Shown here one piece after another: positions 17,779 through 27,111 of a DNA stretch of 64,000 bases. Source of the stretch: Pseudoduganella umbonata (lineage in GTDB: Bacteria; Pseudomonadota; Gammaproteobacteria; Burkholderiales; Burkholderiaceae_D). Positions within the stretch are counted from its first letter, which is position 1, and each line of letters starts with the position of its first letter. Under the pieces are notes generated by a model. The model ran no database searches, was not told where the DNA came from, and saw nothing but the letters and a program-made list of their open reading frames with translations. The stretch covers positions 770,440 to 834,439 of the forward strand of contig NZ_JACHXS010000001.1 of assembly GCF_014192225.1 (NCBI RefSeq), given 5' to 3'. Both the position numbers and the translations under genes were made by a program.

Positions 17779-18732
17779 TCAGGAGGACCCCTTCCCTTCG
17801 CGCTGCCGGCGGGCAGCACTCAGGTAGGTGTCCAGCGCGGGAGCGCGCGCCAGCCCGAGCCGCTTGCGCATTGCTTCTTCCGGCGTGCCCGCTTCCAGTT
17901 CCGCCACGGCGAAGCCGTTACGCAGCGTGCGCCCGCCCACGTGCGGTATCGCCACACCCGCCTCCGTCAACGCGCTGCGTGCCTGCCGGTACACCGTGCT
18001 CTTGTGCAGCGGCCGCCCTTCCGGGTCCGCGGGAAACGCCAGACTGCCGGGGATGCCGAGCCGTTCGCGTGCCGCGAGCCAGTCCAGCACTTCAGCCACC
18101 GCATGCGCCTGCAGGAAGGTTTCGTGCGGATGGCTGGTAGGCTGCTTGGCCGTCGGCGTGAGCCTGATGCGCAAGGTGCCGTCCGCTTCGGGCTCGGATG
18201 CGACTTCCCTGGTCAGCAGCCCGATCGCCTCGGCCACGCGCAGACCCGCGCATAGCATGACCAGCTGCATTGCCCTGTCGCGCTGACGCTTCCAGGATGT
18301 CAGCTCGGGCTTCCTGGCCACCACCTGGTCGGCCTGCACCGGCGTCAGCGCGACCATCTCGCGATCGCGCACGGGCCGGTCCGCCGCCATGATCGCGATG
18401 GCGCCACTGGCTGGATTCGGCAGGCGGCCGATATGCTCGTAGCACCGCTCGAGCAGGCGCAGGTAGCGGTAGGCGATCTTGCTGTGCAGTGGGCGCCCGC
18501 GCGCGTCGCGGGTCGCGAGAAATTCGATCAGATCGCCAGGCTGCAATCCGGACATGGTGCGGCCGTGCGCGCGCAGCCATTTGGCGAAGCGGCCGAACAT
18601 GAAGGTGTACACCTCGGCCGACGCCGCAGACAACGGCGGCGCGGCGCGCTTGGCCGTTTGCGCGAACGCGGGGCTGTGGAGGAACTGGTCGAATGCGGTG
18701 ACGGGATTGCGGTCCCAGGCGGAGATGTTCAT
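17779..18732 (-). CDS. Divergent tyrosine-type recombinase/integrase
   Basis: A 317-residue protein with a core-binding domain (about 10-110) and a phage-integrase-type catalytic domain (140-310). The first arginine is in CAGLRVAEAI and the last box ends with a likely nucleophile in LDTYLSAA. The HxxR box reads GGRTLRNGF, with Arg where His is expected. The usual LGH position reads LGL. Two catalytic histidines therefore appear replaced. Activity may be reduced or altered, or this may be a distinct chromosomal subfamily. It lies alone; tRNA-Val is 360 bp upstream on the same strand. No element borders were found around it. Confidence 0.75.
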   Translation of the reverse strand: MNISAWDRNPVTAFDQFLHSPAFAQTAKRAAPPLSAASAEVYTFMFGRFAKWLRAHGRTMSGLQPGDLIEFLATRDARGRPLHSKIAYRYLRLLERCYEHIGRLPNPASGAIAIMAADRPVRDREMVALTPVQADQVVARKPELTSWKRQRDRAMQLVMLCAGLRVAEAIGLLTREVASEPEADGTLRIRLTPTAKQPTSHPHETFLQAHAVAEVLDWLAARERLGIPGSLAFPADPEGRPLHKSTVYRQARSALTEAGVAIPHVGGRTLRNGFAVAELEAGTPEEAMRKRLGLARAPALDTYLSAARRQREGKGSS

Positions 18733-19039
18733 GGTGCGGCGATCTTACCATTGGCGCTGCGGCGCGTTCGATTCCCTGCCCCGCAAGCGGGCGGCACTTC
18801 TTTGTAGACTTGGCGGTCGAGTAGCCCGGATTCTTGGAGGTCGGATAGATGGATTGTCTTTCGGTTAGTTGCATTTTAATGCTGAACACCAGTGCGTTCA
18901 CCAGGGCTTTCTTTCCGTGGACGTCGGTCGTCGATGGATGATGGGAATGGTCCAGATGCTGGCAGGCTTGATGTGGTTGACGTAATGAACCGGCCTCGGC
19001 CAAGGGGTAAGCAACTCGCGAAGGAGCACTGCATCCCCG
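18733..19039. other. Intergenic stretch with no recognisable gene
   Basis: About 300 bp between the recombinase start and the terminator of tRNA-Val. It would contain the recombinase promoter. I see no convincing coding frame, repeat or RNA gene in it. Confidence 0.5.
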
Positions 19040-19073
19040 AAAAGCAAAAGGCCCGCAACATGCGTTGCGGGCC
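19040..19073 (-). terminator. Rho-independent terminator after tRNA-Val
   Basis: On the minus strand, a 10-bp perfect stem GGCCCGCAAC / GTTGCGGGCC (19050-19073) with a four-base loop is followed by TTTTGCTTTT. It sits 21 bp downstream of the tRNA 3' end, as expected for its terminator. Confidence 0.85.
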
Positions 19074-19094
19074 CTCTGATAATGAAACGAATCC

Positions 19095-19169
19095 TGGTGG
19101 GAAGTGCAAGTTTCGAACTTGCGACCCCTGCAGTGTGAATGCAGTGCTCTACCCCTGAGCTAACCTCCC
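19095..19169 (-). tRNA. tRNA-Val (anticodon CAC)
   Basis: A 75-nt cloverleaf on the minus strand with the 3' CCA encoded. The acceptor stem pairs GGGAGGT with ACTTCCC (one G-T). The D-arm contains AGCTCAGGGGTAGAGC. The anticodon stem is CTGCA/TGCAG around loop TTCACAC, giving anticodon CAC for GTG valine codons. The T-arm carries GTTCGAA. A terminator hairpin follows. Confidence 0.95.
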
Positions 19170-19236
19170 GAAGAAGCGCTATTATAGGTGCCGCCTTGCG
19201 CCAGGTCAAGTACCTGCCGAGCTGGCGGAAGGGGCG

Positions 19237-19935
19237 TCAGGCCGCGGTACGCCAGACGCAGGTGCCCTTCACTGCCTTGTCCAGTCCGTTGAGCAGGTCC
19301 TCGTGCGCGGCCACCTCGTCGTCCGAGGCGCGCAGCACGATGATCTCGGCCAGCGCCACCTGCTCGAGGTGCGAGCCGGCCGATTCCTCTTCCACTTCGA
19401 TATCCATGCCCAGGCTGTTCTGGCCGCGCGTCATGGCCAGGTACACGTCCGCCAGCAGTTCGGCATCCAGCAACGCGCCGTGCAGCTTGCGGTGCGCGTT
19501 CGAGATGCCGTAGTGATCGCACAGCGCATCGAGCGAGTTGCGCTTGCCGGGCCGCAGCTCCTTGGCCTGCACCAGCGTATCGATGACGCCGCCGATATGC
19601 TCGTCGAACGACGGCAGGTTCAGCATGCGGAATTCGTGGTTCAGGAAGCCGAGGTCGAACGGCGCGTTGTGGATGATGACTTCGGCACCGCGGATGTATT
19701 CGCGCAGTTCCTCGGCGATCTGGCCGAATCGCGGCTTATCGGACAGGAATTCCGTCGTCAGGCCGTGCACCGCCAGTGCGCCCTCTTCCGACTCGCGATC
19801 GGGATTGATGTAGCGGTGGAAGTTGTTGCCGGTCAGCTTGCGATCAACCAGCTCGACGCAGCCGATCTCGATGACGCGGTTGCCCAGCTTGGGGTTGATG
19901 CCGGTGGTTTCGGTATCGAGGACGATCTGGCGCAT
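19237..19935 (-). CDS. dnaQ: DNA polymerase III epsilon subunit (3'-5' proofreading exonuclease)
   Basis: A 232-residue DEDDh exonuclease, the proofreading subunit of the replicative polymerase. ExoI is LDTETTG (residues 6-12), ExoII is IIHNAPFDLGFLNHEF near 87, and ExoIII is RKLHGALLDAELLADVYL near 150, giving all acidic residues and the catalytic His. The C-terminal tail after residue 180 corresponds to the region that contacts the alpha subunit. It is the last of the rnhA-side minus-strand genes, about 105 bp downstream of rnhA, an order common in Burkholderiales. Confidence 0.95.
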   Translation of the reverse strand: MRQIVLDTETTGINPKLGNRVIEIGCVELVDRKLTGNNFHRYINPDRESEEGALAVHGLTTEFLSDKPRFGQIAEELREYIRGAEVIIHNAPFDLGFLNHEFRMLNLPSFDEHIGGVIDTLVQAKELRPGKRNSLDALCDHYGISNAHRKLHGALLDAELLADVYLAMTRGQNSLGMDIEVEEESAGSHLEQVALAEIIVLRASDDEVAAHEDLLNGLDKAVKGTCVWRTAA

Positions 19936-20014
19936 GGTACAGGATGCTTTTCTGGATGAGCCGCGCAGTATACAAGAAGAAAGCCGCGCGGCGGTGAATC
20001 TTGCCTTCTTCTTA

Positions 20015-20043
20015 CCTGCCTCTTCTGCCTCTTCTGCCTCTTA
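20015..20043. repeat. 9-bp tandem repeat at the rnhA 3' end
   Basis: Three consecutive copies of TGCCTCTTC-like units (TGCCTCTTC, TGCCTCTTC, TGCCTCTTA) run into the rnhA stop codon. A polypyrimidine TTCTTCTT stretch precedes them. Confidence 0.75.
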
Positions 20044-20481
20044 CCGGCCGCGCACCGCATCGACGCCGCGGTTGGCCAGCATGTCGGCCCGCTCGTTGCC
20101 CGGGTGGCCATTGTGGCCGCGCACCCAGCGCCAGTCGACCTTGTGCACCGACTGGGCGATATCGAGCGCCTGCCACAGGTCGGCGTTCTTGACCGGTTCC
20201 TTGGTCGACGTTTTCCAGCCGCGCGCCTTCCAGCCATGGATCCATTCGCTGATGCCCTTCTGCACGTACTGGCTGTCGGTGTGCAGCACCACTTCGCATG
20301 GCCGCTTCAGCGCATTGAGGGACTCGATGACGGCCTGCAGTTCCATCCGGTTGTTGGTGGTGTTCAGCGCGCCGCCGAACAGTTCCTTTTGCGCTTCGCC
20401 GGCCACCATCAGTGCGCCCCATCCGCCGGTGCCGGGATTGCCCTTGCACGCGCCGTCCGTAAAAATCTCGACTTTATCCAT
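20041..20481 (-). CDS. rnhA: Ribonuclease HI
   Basis: A 146-residue enzyme that cuts the RNA strand of RNA-DNA hybrids. The four catalytic acids are in place: Asp in [11 protein letters not shown] (about residue 8), Glu in NNRMELQAV (about 46), Asp in LHTDSQYV (about 68) and Asp in NERADMLA (about 132), with the GHNGHPGNE loop carrying the conserved His. Normal length. It overlaps the upstream methyltransferase gene by 8 bp, so the two are translationally coupled. Confidence 0.96.
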   Translation of the reverse strand: MDKVEIFTDGACKGNPGTGGWGALMVAGEAQKELFGGALNTTNNRMELQAVIESLNALKRPCEVVLHTDSQYVQKGISEWIHGWKARGWKTSTKEPVKNADLWQALDIAQSVHKVDWRWVRGHNGHPGNERADMLANRGVDAVRGR

Positions 20482-21244
20482 GATCCTTGTGTTTGTTCGT
20501 TGCAGGCACCGCCACAGGCGACTTCGCCTTTTTCTTGCTCCAGGCCGGCCCGATCAGCCGCATTCCCTTGACCCGCTTGATTGCCTGGACAAGGTAGACG
20601 GCACCGAAGTACGGCCACCAGCGCTCGCCGGCCCGGTCCATGAACGCATACCTGGCCAGCCAGTGCTCCGTGCGGCAGGCAGGAGCATAACAGCCGAAGT
20701 GGCTGTGGCTGACGCCCATGTTCAGCAATTTTAACCAGTCCTTCATGCGCAGCATCGAAATCTGCTCGCCGCGCGGCAGGTAGCGGGTACCGGTCACCCT
20801 GCCCCGCATCTGCCGCAAGCCCCACAGGCTGGCCGGGTTGAAGCCGCAGATGATCAGCTGGCCCTCCGGGATCAGCACCCGCTCCACTTCGCGCAGCACC
20901 TGGTGCGGTTCGGACGCGAATTCCAGCACATGCGGCATCACCACCAGGTCCAGGCTTTGCGAAGGAAATGGCAGTTCCAGCGGGTCCAGTGTCAGCGCGA
21001 TGGGGCGTCCGGGCGTTTCCACGGTACGGCCCGGCAACGTGTCGGCCAGCCACTTGTGCGGCATCCGGCTGGCGGCCAGCGCGTCGATCTGGGGCATGCC
21101 GATCTGCAGCGCGTTGTAGCCGAAGATATCGGCCGTCAGCGCGTCCAGGCGGCTTTGCTCCCAGGCGCGCACATAGCGTCCGGCCGGCGTTTGAAGCCAG
21201 CTGTCCAGCGCTATAATGGATTTTTCGGATGCTGCGCTATCCAT
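20474..21244 (-). CDS. Class I SAM-dependent methyltransferase of the gloB-rnhA cluster
   Basis: A 256-residue Rossmann-fold methyltransferase. The motif I strand reads NALQIGMPQ, weaker than a standard GxGxG. The post-motif [19 protein letters not shown] and [15 protein letters not shown] are typical of methyltransferase domain 11 proteins. The C-terminal third is basic (KKKAKSP). The ATG at 21244 was chosen; a TTG five codons earlier would overlap the divergent gloB start. The gene is conserved between gloB and rnhA across Burkholderiales, but its substrate is unknown. Confidence 0.85.
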   Translation of the reverse strand: MDSAASEKSIIALDSWLQTPAGRYVRAWEQSRLDALTADIFGYNALQIGMPQIDALAASRMPHKWLADTLPGRTVETPGRPIALTLDPLELPFPSQSLDLVVMPHVLEFASEPHQVLREVERVLIPEGQLIICGFNPASLWGLRQMRGRVTGTRYLPRGEQISMLRMKDWLKLLNMGVSHSHFGCYAPACRTEHWLARYAFMDRAGERWWPYFGAVYLVQAIKRVKGMRLIGPAWSKKKAKSPVAVPATNKHKDHG

Positions 21245-21258
21245 GCGTTTCCTTGGCA

Positions 21259-22227
21259 ATGACCTCGATCGACTTTACATCCATTCGCAGTAAACCAGCC
21301 ACTGCGTCATCTGCTGAACCTTCGGCTGCACCGACGGCTGAACCATCGGCCGCACCATCGGCTGAGCCATCGGCTGAGCCATCTCGTCAACAGTCGGCAG
21401 AACAATCCGTGGAAGCGGGCGAAGCGGCGGCGCCGCCAGCGCTGCGCGTGCTGCCCGTGCCGGCATTCAACGACAACTACCTGTGGCTGATCCATGACGG
21501 CCGCCATGCCGCGGTCGTCGATCCCGGCGATGCCGAGCCCATCCTCGCTGCGCTGCGCGATCGCGGGCTGGCACTTACCGCCATTCTACTCACCCACCAC
21601 CATCGTGACCATATCGGTGGTGTGCCGGCGTTATTGCAGCGGTTCGATGTGCCCGTGTTCGGCCCCCGGCACGACGGTATTGCCGCCGTCACGCAGCCGC
21701 TGGGGGAAGGCGACCGCTTCGCCGTGCCGGGTATCGGCCTGGAGCTCGCCGTGCTGGACGTGCCTGGCCACACCAATGGCCACATCGCCTATGTTGCCGA
21801 CGGTACGCGTGGCGAGGGAGCGCGCTGGCTGTTTTGCGGCGACACGCTGTTCGCGGGCGGATGCGGCCGCCTGTTCGAGGGGACGCCGGCGCAGATGGCG
21901 GCTTCGCTGGACAAGCTGGCCGCTCTGCCGCCCGAGACCGAGGTTTTTTGCGCCCACGAGTACACGCTGTCGAACCTGCGGTTTGCGCTGGCGGTCGAAC
22001 CTGGTAACGAAGCACTGCGGGCGCGCATGGATGTGGAGACGAACAAGCGGCAACATGGCGTGGCCACCGTGCCGAGCACTATTGCCGTCGAGCGCGCAAC
22101 GAACCCCTTCCTGCGCTATCGCGATGAATCGATTGCGCAGCGTCTCGCCGCGGCGGGCAAGGTGGCGGCTGGTGCCGCTCCGCTCGCCGTGTTTGCGGCG
22201 CTGCGCGAATGGAAAAACCATTTTTGA
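21259..22227 (+). CDS. gloB: Hydroxyacylglutathione hydrolase (glyoxalase II) with a repetitive N-terminal extension
   Basis: A metallo-beta-lactamase-fold enzyme that hydrolyses S-D-lactoylglutathione in methylglyoxal detoxification. Metal-binding motifs are [10 protein letters not shown], the His pair in GHTNGH, CGDTLF and FCAHEYT, and the C-terminal HAGH-specific region ends LREWKNHF. Conserved sequence starts only at about residue 64 ([14 protein letters not shown]). Before it lies a Ser/Ala/Glu/Pro repeat ([13 protein letters not shown] pattern) encoded by 12-bp tandem units around 21310-21390. The true start might be a GTG at 21448, which gives a normal-length GloB but lacks a clear ribosome site. 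With the ATG at 21259, only 14 bp separate it from the divergent methyltransferase start. Confidence 0.9.
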   Translation: MTSIDFTSIRSKPATASSAEPSAAPTAEPSAAPSAEPSAEPSRQQSAEQSVEAGEAAAPPALRVLPVPAFNDNYLWLIHDGRHAAVVDPGDAEPILAALRDRGLALTAILLTHHHRDHIGGVPALLQRFDVPVFGPRHDGIAAVTQPLGEGDRFAVPGIGLELAVLDVPGHTNGHIAYVADGTRGEGARWLFCGDTLFAGGCGRLFEGTPAQMAASLDKLAALPPETEVFCAHEYTLSNLRFALAVEPGNEALRARMDVETNKRQHGVATVPSTIAVERATNPFLRYRDESIAQRLAAAGKVAAGAAPLAVFAALREWKNHF

Positions 22228-22238
22228 CAGGAACAACT

Positions 22239-22886
22239 ATGGAGAAAGTCCGGTTTTATTACGACCCGATCAGCCCTTATGCCTGGCTGGCAACGAAACA
22301 GATCGCCCGCATCGAAGCCGCGGGTGTACACCTGGAAATGGAGCCCGTGCTGCTGGCCGGATTGTTGAAGGCGCATGGCACGAAAGGGCCGGCCGAAGTG
22401 CCGGCCAAGCGTGAATTCCTCTTTCGCGACGTGATGCGCATTGCCGATGCGCATGGCCTGCCGTTCCGCGGGCCGCCGGGCCATCCGTTCAACCCCTTGC
22501 TGGCGCTGCGGATGTGCCTGGCGATACAGTCCCTGACGAGCAGGCGCCGCTTCACGTTCATGCTGTCGCAGGCTTGCTGGGAGCGTGGACTGGATCTTTC
22601 GAGCCCGGCCGTGCTGAAGGCACTGGCGGCCGAGTGCGACCTGAACGGCGAAGCGCTGGTGGCAAACGCAGGCGACCCCGCGATCAAGCAGGCACTGATC
22701 GATGCGACGGAAAACGCCGCGGCGGCCGGTGTGTTCGGCGTGCCGACGTTCAGCTATATGGGCGAGCTGTTCTGGGGCGGCGACCGCATCGACCTGCTGC
22801 TGCGCCGCATTGCAGGCCACCGCATCGATGAAGCCCGGCTGAAGGAATTCCTGGCCCGCCCCGCCCTGGCAGAACGCGGCATGTAA
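22239..22886 (+). CDS. 2-hydroxychromene-2-carboxylate isomerase family protein (DsbA fold)
   Basis: A 215-residue thioredoxin-fold (DsbA-like, kappa-class GST-like) protein. It begins MEKVRFYYDPISPYAWLA, where the Ser after the Ile is the equivalent of the catalytic serine in HCCA isomerases; no CxxC is present. The cis-Pro loop is GVFGVPTFSYMGELFWGGDR. These glutathione-dependent enzymes isomerise 2-hydroxychromene-2-carboxylate in naphthalene breakdown, but many genome copies act on unknown substrates. The ATG at 22239 follows ACAGGAAC. It lies 11 bp after gloB and is probably in the same operon, which fits a shared glutathione theme. Confidence 0.85.
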   Translation: MEKVRFYYDPISPYAWLATKQIARIEAAGVHLEMEPVLLAGLLKAHGTKGPAEVPAKREFLFRDVMRIADAHGLPFRGPPGHPFNPLLALRMCLAIQSLTSRRRFTFMLSQACWERGLDLSSPAVLKALAAECDLNGEALVANAGDPAIKQALIDATENAAAAGVFGVPTFSYMGELFWGGDRIDLLLRRIAGHRIDEARLKEFLARPALAERGM

Positions 22887-22949
22887 TGCGCGAGCACCGG
22901 CAAGGCGGCTGATGCGGGCAGCCGATGCGGGCAGACGACACGAGCCGAT

Positions 22950-22976
22950 TACCGGCGCCCGCAGCGAGCGCCGGTA
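22950..22976. terminator. Possible bidirectional hairpin between convergent genes
   Basis: A 9-bp stem TACCGGCGC / GCGCCGGTA with a nine-base loop lies between the convergent isomerase and malate synthase genes. There is no T-run, so it is a weak candidate. A 12-bp unit GATGCGGGCAGC is duplicated just before it (22912-22935). Confidence 0.35.
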
Positions 22977-22994
22977 CGGAGCCCGCGGGGCCGG

Positions 22995-24584
22995 TCAGAT
23001 TTCTTCGTAAAGCGGCAGCGTGAGGAACTCGGCAAACGATTCGGATGTCGACATCTGTTCGAAGATCTGCGCGGCGCGCTCGTAGTTCGGGCTGCCGCCG
23101 TCCGGTGCGGATTCCTTCACCTTCGGCAATTCCTCGGCAATCATCGCCCGCACGATGTCGGCCGTGACCTTGCGGCCGTCGTCCAGTACGCCCTTCGGCG
23201 AACGGATCCACTGCCACACCTGCGAACGGCTGATCTCGGCGGTGGCCGCGTCTTCCATCAGGTTATGGATGGGCACGCAGCCATTGCCGCCCAGCCAGCT
23301 GCCCAGGTAGTGGATGCCCACGTTGATGTTGTAACGCAGGCCGGCCTCGGTGATCGGCGCCTCCGGCTGGAAGTCCAGCAGGTCGGCTGCCGTGACTTCC
23401 ACGTCCGGGCGCTGCTTGCCGATCTGATTCGGCGCATCGCCCAGCACGTTGGTGAACTCGGCCATTGCCAGCCCGACCAGGCCCGGGTGGGCAACCCATC
23501 CGCCGTCGTAGCCGTCGGTGGCATCGCGCGACTTGTCGTTGCGCACGCCGGCCATGGCCGTTTCGTTCTTCTCCGGATCGTTCTTGATCGGAATCAGCGC
23601 CGACATGCCGCCGATCGCCGGCGCGTTGCGCTTGTGGCAGGTCTTCAGCAGCAGCAGCGCATAGGCGCGCATGAATGGCGCCGTCATCGTCACCTTCGGG
23701 CGATCGGCCAGGCAGAAGTCCTTGTCGACCTTGAATTTCTTGATGCAGCTGAAGATGTAGTCCCAGCGGCCAGCATTCAGGCCGGCGCTGTGCTCGCGCA
23801 GTTCGTACAGGATCTCGTCCATTTCAAACGCGGCAAGGATCGTTTCGATCAGGACGGTTGCCTTGATCGTTCCCTGCGGCAGGCCCAGCTCGTCCTGCGT
23901 CATCACGAAGATGTCGTTCCACAGGCGCGCTTCGAGGTGCGATTCCATCTTCGGCAGGTAGAAATACGGACCCGCGCCGCGTGCCAGCTGCTCGCGGGCG
24001 TTATGGACCATGAACAGCGCGAAATCGAACACGCCGCCGGAAATGCGCTTGCCGTCGACCAGCACGTGCTTTTCATCGAGATGCCAGCCGCGCGGGCGCA
24101 CGACCAGCGTCGCCGTCTTGTCGTTGAGCTTGTAGGATTTGCCGTTCTGTTCCAGCGAGATCGTCTTGCGCACCGCATCGATCATGTTCAGCTGGCCGGT
24201 AATCTGGTTGTCCCAGTTCGGCGTGTTCGAATCCTCGAAGTCGGTCATGTAGCTGTCCGCACCGGAGTTCAGGGCATTGATGACCATCTTGCGCTCGACC
24301 GGACCGGTGATTTCCACGCGGCGGCACTGCAGTGCCGCCGGGATCGGCGCGATCGTCCAGTCGCCGGCACGGACATGCGCCGTTTCAGCCAGGAAATCGG
24401 GACGCTCGCCGGCATCGAGACGTTTCGCGCGCTCGACGCGGGCCGCCAGCAATTCCTGGCGCCGCGGCTCGAATGCGCGCGACAGTTTTGCCACCAGGGC
24501 CAGCGCTTCCGGCGTCAGGACGCTTTCATAGCCGGGCTTGATCTCTCCCTTGATTTCCATACCTGCCGGTAACGTGATGCTCAT
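22995..24584 (-). CDS. aceB: Malate synthase A
   Basis: A 529-residue glyoxylate-cycle enzyme condensing glyoxylate with acetyl-CoA to malate. TIM-barrel signatures include [53 protein letters not shown] (with the Mg-binding Glu), [15 protein letters not shown] and a C-terminal domain with the catalytic Asp region [13 protein letters not shown]. Length matches the A isoform. It is divergent from a LysR regulator across a 115-bp gap. Isocitrate lyase is not in the window. Confidence 0.96.
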   Translation of the reverse strand: MSITLPAGMEIKGEIKPGYESVLTPEALALVAKLSRAFEPRRQELLAARVERAKRLDAGERPDFLAETAHVRAGDWTIAPIPAALQCRRVEITGPVERKMVINALNSGADSYMTDFEDSNTPNWDNQITGQLNMIDAVRKTISLEQNGKSYKLNDKTATLVVRPRGWHLDEKHVLVDGKRISGGVFDFALFMVHNAREQLARGAGPYFYLPKMESHLEARLWNDIFVMTQDELGLPQGTIKATVLIETILAAFEMDEILYELREHSAGLNAGRWDYIFSCIKKFKVDKDFCLADRPKVTMTAPFMRAYALLLLKTCHKRNAPAIGGMSALIPIKNDPEKNETAMAGVRNDKSRDATDGYDGGWVAHPGLVGLAMAEFTNVLGDAPNQIGKQRPDVEVTAADLLDFQPEAPITEAGLRYNINVGIHYLGSWLGGNGCVPIHNLMEDAATAEISRSQVWQWIRSPKGVLDDGRKVTADIVRAMIAEELPKVKESAPDGGSPNYERAAQIFEQMSTSESFAEFLTLPLYEEI

Positions 24585-24699
24585 GTCGATCTCCTTGTGC
24601 TCTGGTGAAATTGGATGCCTTGCAGTATATTGACTGCAAACTTATCTAAACAAGACAAATAATCACTTCATCTGTGCGAATTTGTCATAAATCGACGCC

Positions 24700-25608
24700 A
24701 TGGCACAGTTCAAGCAGATTTCCACGTTCGTGGAAGTGGTCGCGCGGGGCAGTCTTTCTGCCGCGGCACGCGCCGAAGGTATCGCACCGGCCGTGATCGG
24801 CCGCCGCCTCGATGCGCTGGAGCAGCGCCTGGGCGTCAAGCTGTTACAGCGTACCACGCGCAAGCTCGCCCTCACCGACGAAGGCGCCGCCTTCCTGGAG
24901 GATTGCCAGCGCATCCTGGCCGACCTGGAAAGCGCCGAAGCGGCGGCCGCCGAACGCAGCGCGCGCGCCACCGGCCACCTGCTGATTTCGGCACCGGCGG
25001 GATTCGGGCGCCACCACGTCGCCCCGCTGATTCCGTCGTTCGTCGCGGAGCACCGCGACGTAACCGTCACGCTGAACCTGAACGACCGCGTGGTGGACCT
25101 GATCGGCGAAGGGGTGGACGTGGCGATCCGTATCGCCACGCTGGAGGATTCGAATCTGGTCAGCGTGAAACTGGCGGACAACCGCCGCGTCGTCGTCGGT
25201 GCGCCCTCCTACCTGCAGCGCCACGGCATCCCGAAAACCCTGGACGACCTGTCGCGCCACAACTGCATGGCGATCAGCAGCGCCGGCAGCCAGCGCGGCT
25301 GGACCTTCCGTGACGGCAGCAAGAACGTCACGCTGCGAACCACGGGCAACATGAGCTGCAATGACGGCGCGGTATTGCATGACTGGGTGCTGGCAGGCAA
25401 AGGATTGGGTTGGCGCTCGATGTGGGAAGTCGGCGTCGATATCGAAGCCGGGCGCCTCGTTACCGTGCTCGACGACTATGCCGCGCCGGGCAATGACAAT
25501 ATCTATGCAGTGTTTGCCCAGCGGCGGCACTTGCCATTGCGAATCCGCGCTTTCGTCGATTTCCTGCGGCGCACCTATGGGCAGCCGGGATACTGGGCCA
25601 AGGGCTGA
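24700..25608 (+). CDS. LysR-type transcriptional regulator, divergent from aceB
   Basis: A 302-residue regulator with an N-terminal winged helix-turn-helix (residues 1-60, FVEVVARGSLSAAARAEG, GVKLLQRTTRKLALTDEG) and a type 2 periplasmic-binding-like effector domain (about 90-295, RHHVAPLIPSF, DVAIRIATLEDSNLV, GLGWRSMW). Divergent placement next to aceB suggests it controls malate synthase and itself, as is usual for LysR genes. The effector is unknown. The 115-bp gap is AT-rich and would hold the T-N11-A site. Confidence 0.88.
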   Translation: MAQFKQISTFVEVVARGSLSAAARAEGIAPAVIGRRLDALEQRLGVKLLQRTTRKLALTDEGAAFLEDCQRILADLESAEAAAAERSARATGHLLISAPAGFGRHHVAPLIPSFVAEHRDVTVTLNLNDRVVDLIGEGVDVAIRIATLEDSNLVSVKLADNRRVVVGAPSYLQRHGIPKTLDDLSRHNCMAISSAGSQRGWTFRDGSKNVTLRTTGNMSCNDGAVLHDWVLAGKGLGWRSMWEVGVDIEAGRLVTVLDDYAAPGNDNIYAVFAQRRHLPLRIRAFVDFLRRTYGQPGYWAKG

Positions 25609-25721
25609 CGGGACGCTGACCGGTATCGCCGGCCATGAGTGCGGCACGGGCCGGGCGGCCCGGCGATTTCATGGGATTGCACGATTGCTGCAGGTTCGCC
25701 GGTTCCGCGGCAAATTTGCTT

Positions 25722-25856
25722 CAGATGGCGTGCGTCAGATGGCATGCGTCAGATGGCATGCGTCGAATGGCGTGCGGCAGGCATGGGTGCAGCACGGGGC
25801 AGCTCGTGGATGCAATTGTGGCGCAATTCAGGTGCAATTCAGGTGCAGCTCGGGTG
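25722..25856. repeat. Two short tandem repeats after the LysR gene
   Basis: 25722-25777 holds four 14-bp units of CAGATGGCATGCGT type (the second and third identical; the first and fourth with one or a few changes). 25824-25856 holds three 11-bp units, two of them CAATTCAGGTG and the third CAGCTCGGGTG. The rest of the 25609-25904 gap shows no gene. Confidence 0.75.
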
Positions 25857-25904
25857 CAGTGGTGCGCCTTTGACCACCTTGGAAATCGATGCGCCGGCAA
25901 TGGA

Positions 25905-25937
25905 CAAAAAAAAATCCTCGGAAACCGAGGATTTTTT
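25905..25937 (-). terminator. Terminator of the cold-shock gene (bidirectional)
   Basis: An 11-bp stem AAAATCCTCGG / CCGAGGATTTT with an AAA loop is flanked by A-runs on one side and T-runs on the other. It can terminate the cold-shock gene on the minus strand and read-through from the LysR side. Confidence 0.85.
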
Positions 25938-25956
25938 GATCGTTAGATCCAGCGTA

Positions 25957-26160
25957 TTACAGCGGCTGAATGTTCGATGCTTGCTTGCCTTTCGGGCCAG
26001 CGGTTACATCGAAGGATACGCGCTGGTTCTCTTGCAGAGATTTGAAGCCGTTGGTTTGGATCGCCGAGAAGTGAGCGAACAGATCTTCGCCGCCTTCGTC
26101 AGGGGTGATGAAGCCAAAACCCTTCGAATCATTGAACCATTTTACGATACCAGTTGCCAT
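25957..26160 (-). CDS. CspA family cold-shock protein
   Basis: A 67-residue OB-fold nucleic-acid-binding protein. RNP1 is KGFGFITP and RNP2 is DLFAHFSAI, both intact, and the start is [14 protein letters not shown] as in CspA/CspE-type proteins. It acts as an RNA chaperone; whether it is cold-induced cannot be told from the protein. The upstream leader of about 100 nt from the predicted promoter fits the long 5' UTR of cold-shock genes. It ends at a strong hairpin terminator. Confidence 0.95.
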   Translation of the reverse strand: MATGIVKWFNDSKGFGFITPDEGGEDLFAHFSAIQTNGFKSLQENQRVSFDVTAGPKGKQASNIQPL

Positions 26161-26270
26161 TACAATTCCTATTACAGTTAAATGAGCTTACGCCCGTGAT
26201 ATCGTTTGAAGCAAGTATGCAATGGCAGACAAACTGCACTACTCTTGAATCTAAACGATCCCGCATTATA
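26161..26270 (-). promoter_or_regulatory. Promoter and leader of the cold-shock gene
   Basis: On the minus strand a perfect TATAAT lies at 26265-26270; no good -35 is seen upstream of it. Transcription from here would give a leader of about 100 nt before the ATG at 26160. Long leaders are typical of genes for cold-shock proteins, where they adjust translation with temperature. Confidence 0.5.
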
Positions 26271-26740
26271 CCGAATGCAGCGCCAAAAGCACGTCGTGAG
26301 GCACGATTTCGTGAAAATATTCACTACTGTCGAGCGAAAAGTGATGGGAATCACATGAATGAAGGCAAAAATCCCGTGAAACCGGATTAAAAATGCTCTC
26401 AATCAATGAATCTTGCCACTTTCGGAGCTCGGGAGACGACAAATAGATGGGGCCGAATCATTTCGGAAACGGACTGGACCAAAGTTCGATCGACCGGCTC
26501 AGATCAACGTCAGATGAACATTAGATCAGTTGAGTCCGGATAGCTCGATGTGGACCGCCTGTCTTCAACTGCCGTGATCAGCGTACGACCATCGAAATGC
26601 TGCGATCGACGTACCCGGAACCACACCAGCCAGCGATACTATCCTGCCACCATCAAATTGCCTGCCTCGCAAGAATGCCCTCGCGTCGTTCGGCATATGT
26701 GTAACTATAGACAATATAGGCCGCGACCGTTTGATTAATA
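26271..26740. other. Intergenic stretch without recognisable gene
   Basis: About 470 bp, somewhat less GC-rich than its surroundings, between the cold-shock promoter and the Hpt gene. It contains clustered GATC and TCAGAT-like words (26495-26530) but no coding frame I would defend and no RNA gene. Confidence 0.5.
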
Positions 26741-27094
26741 TCAATCGTGCGCGGGATAATTCGCACTGTGAGGATCCCGCAAGGCCCATTCGACATAGGC
26801 ATGGATTTGCGCCGACAGTGCGGCCCAGCCGGCTTCTCCCGCCATCTGGCCGCGCACCGCCTGCTCCAGCCGGCGCGCCTGCTCGCCCAGCAGCGTAAAG
26901 CCGAACGAGCCGGCCGAACCGGCCACGGTATGCAGTGCCTGCTGCAGCCTGTCCAGCCGGGGGCCGTCGGGCGCCCCGCCAGCGGCCGCCAGCGCCTCGG
27001 CGATTTCCGCCATGCGTGCCGGGATACTGGCGGCGAACATGTCCGACAACGCCTGCAGGCGGGCGCGGTAGTTGGGGTCGAGCGGCGCTGCCAC
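26741..27094 (-). CDS. Hpt (histidine phosphotransfer) domain protein
   Basis: A protein of about 117 residues made of a single four-helix Hpt domain. The phosphorylatable His is in LHTVAGSAGSFGF (HxxxGS signature), with flanking helices RMAEIAEALAAAGG and LGEQARRLEQAVRG. Such proteins relay phosphate between hybrid kinases and response regulators. The GTG at 27094, 17 bp after the upp stop, gives a normal Hpt length; it has no strong ribosome site, and the frame is open far upstream antisense to nothing functional. Likely co-transcribed with upp. No partner kinase is adjacent. Confidence 0.7.
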   Translation of the reverse strand: MAAPLDPNYRARLQALSDMFAASIPARMAEIAEALAAAGGAPDGPRLDRLQQALHTVAGSAGSFGFTLLGEQARRLEQAVRGQMAGEAGWAALSAQIHAYVEWALRDPHSANYPAHD

Positions 27095-27111
27095 GATCGC
27101 GACGGCGCCGC

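Noticed and set aside
18733..19169. tRNA-Val as attachment site for the recombinase at 17779
   Set aside because: No duplicated tRNA 3' end was seen nearby, and the recombinase lacks key catalytic residues.
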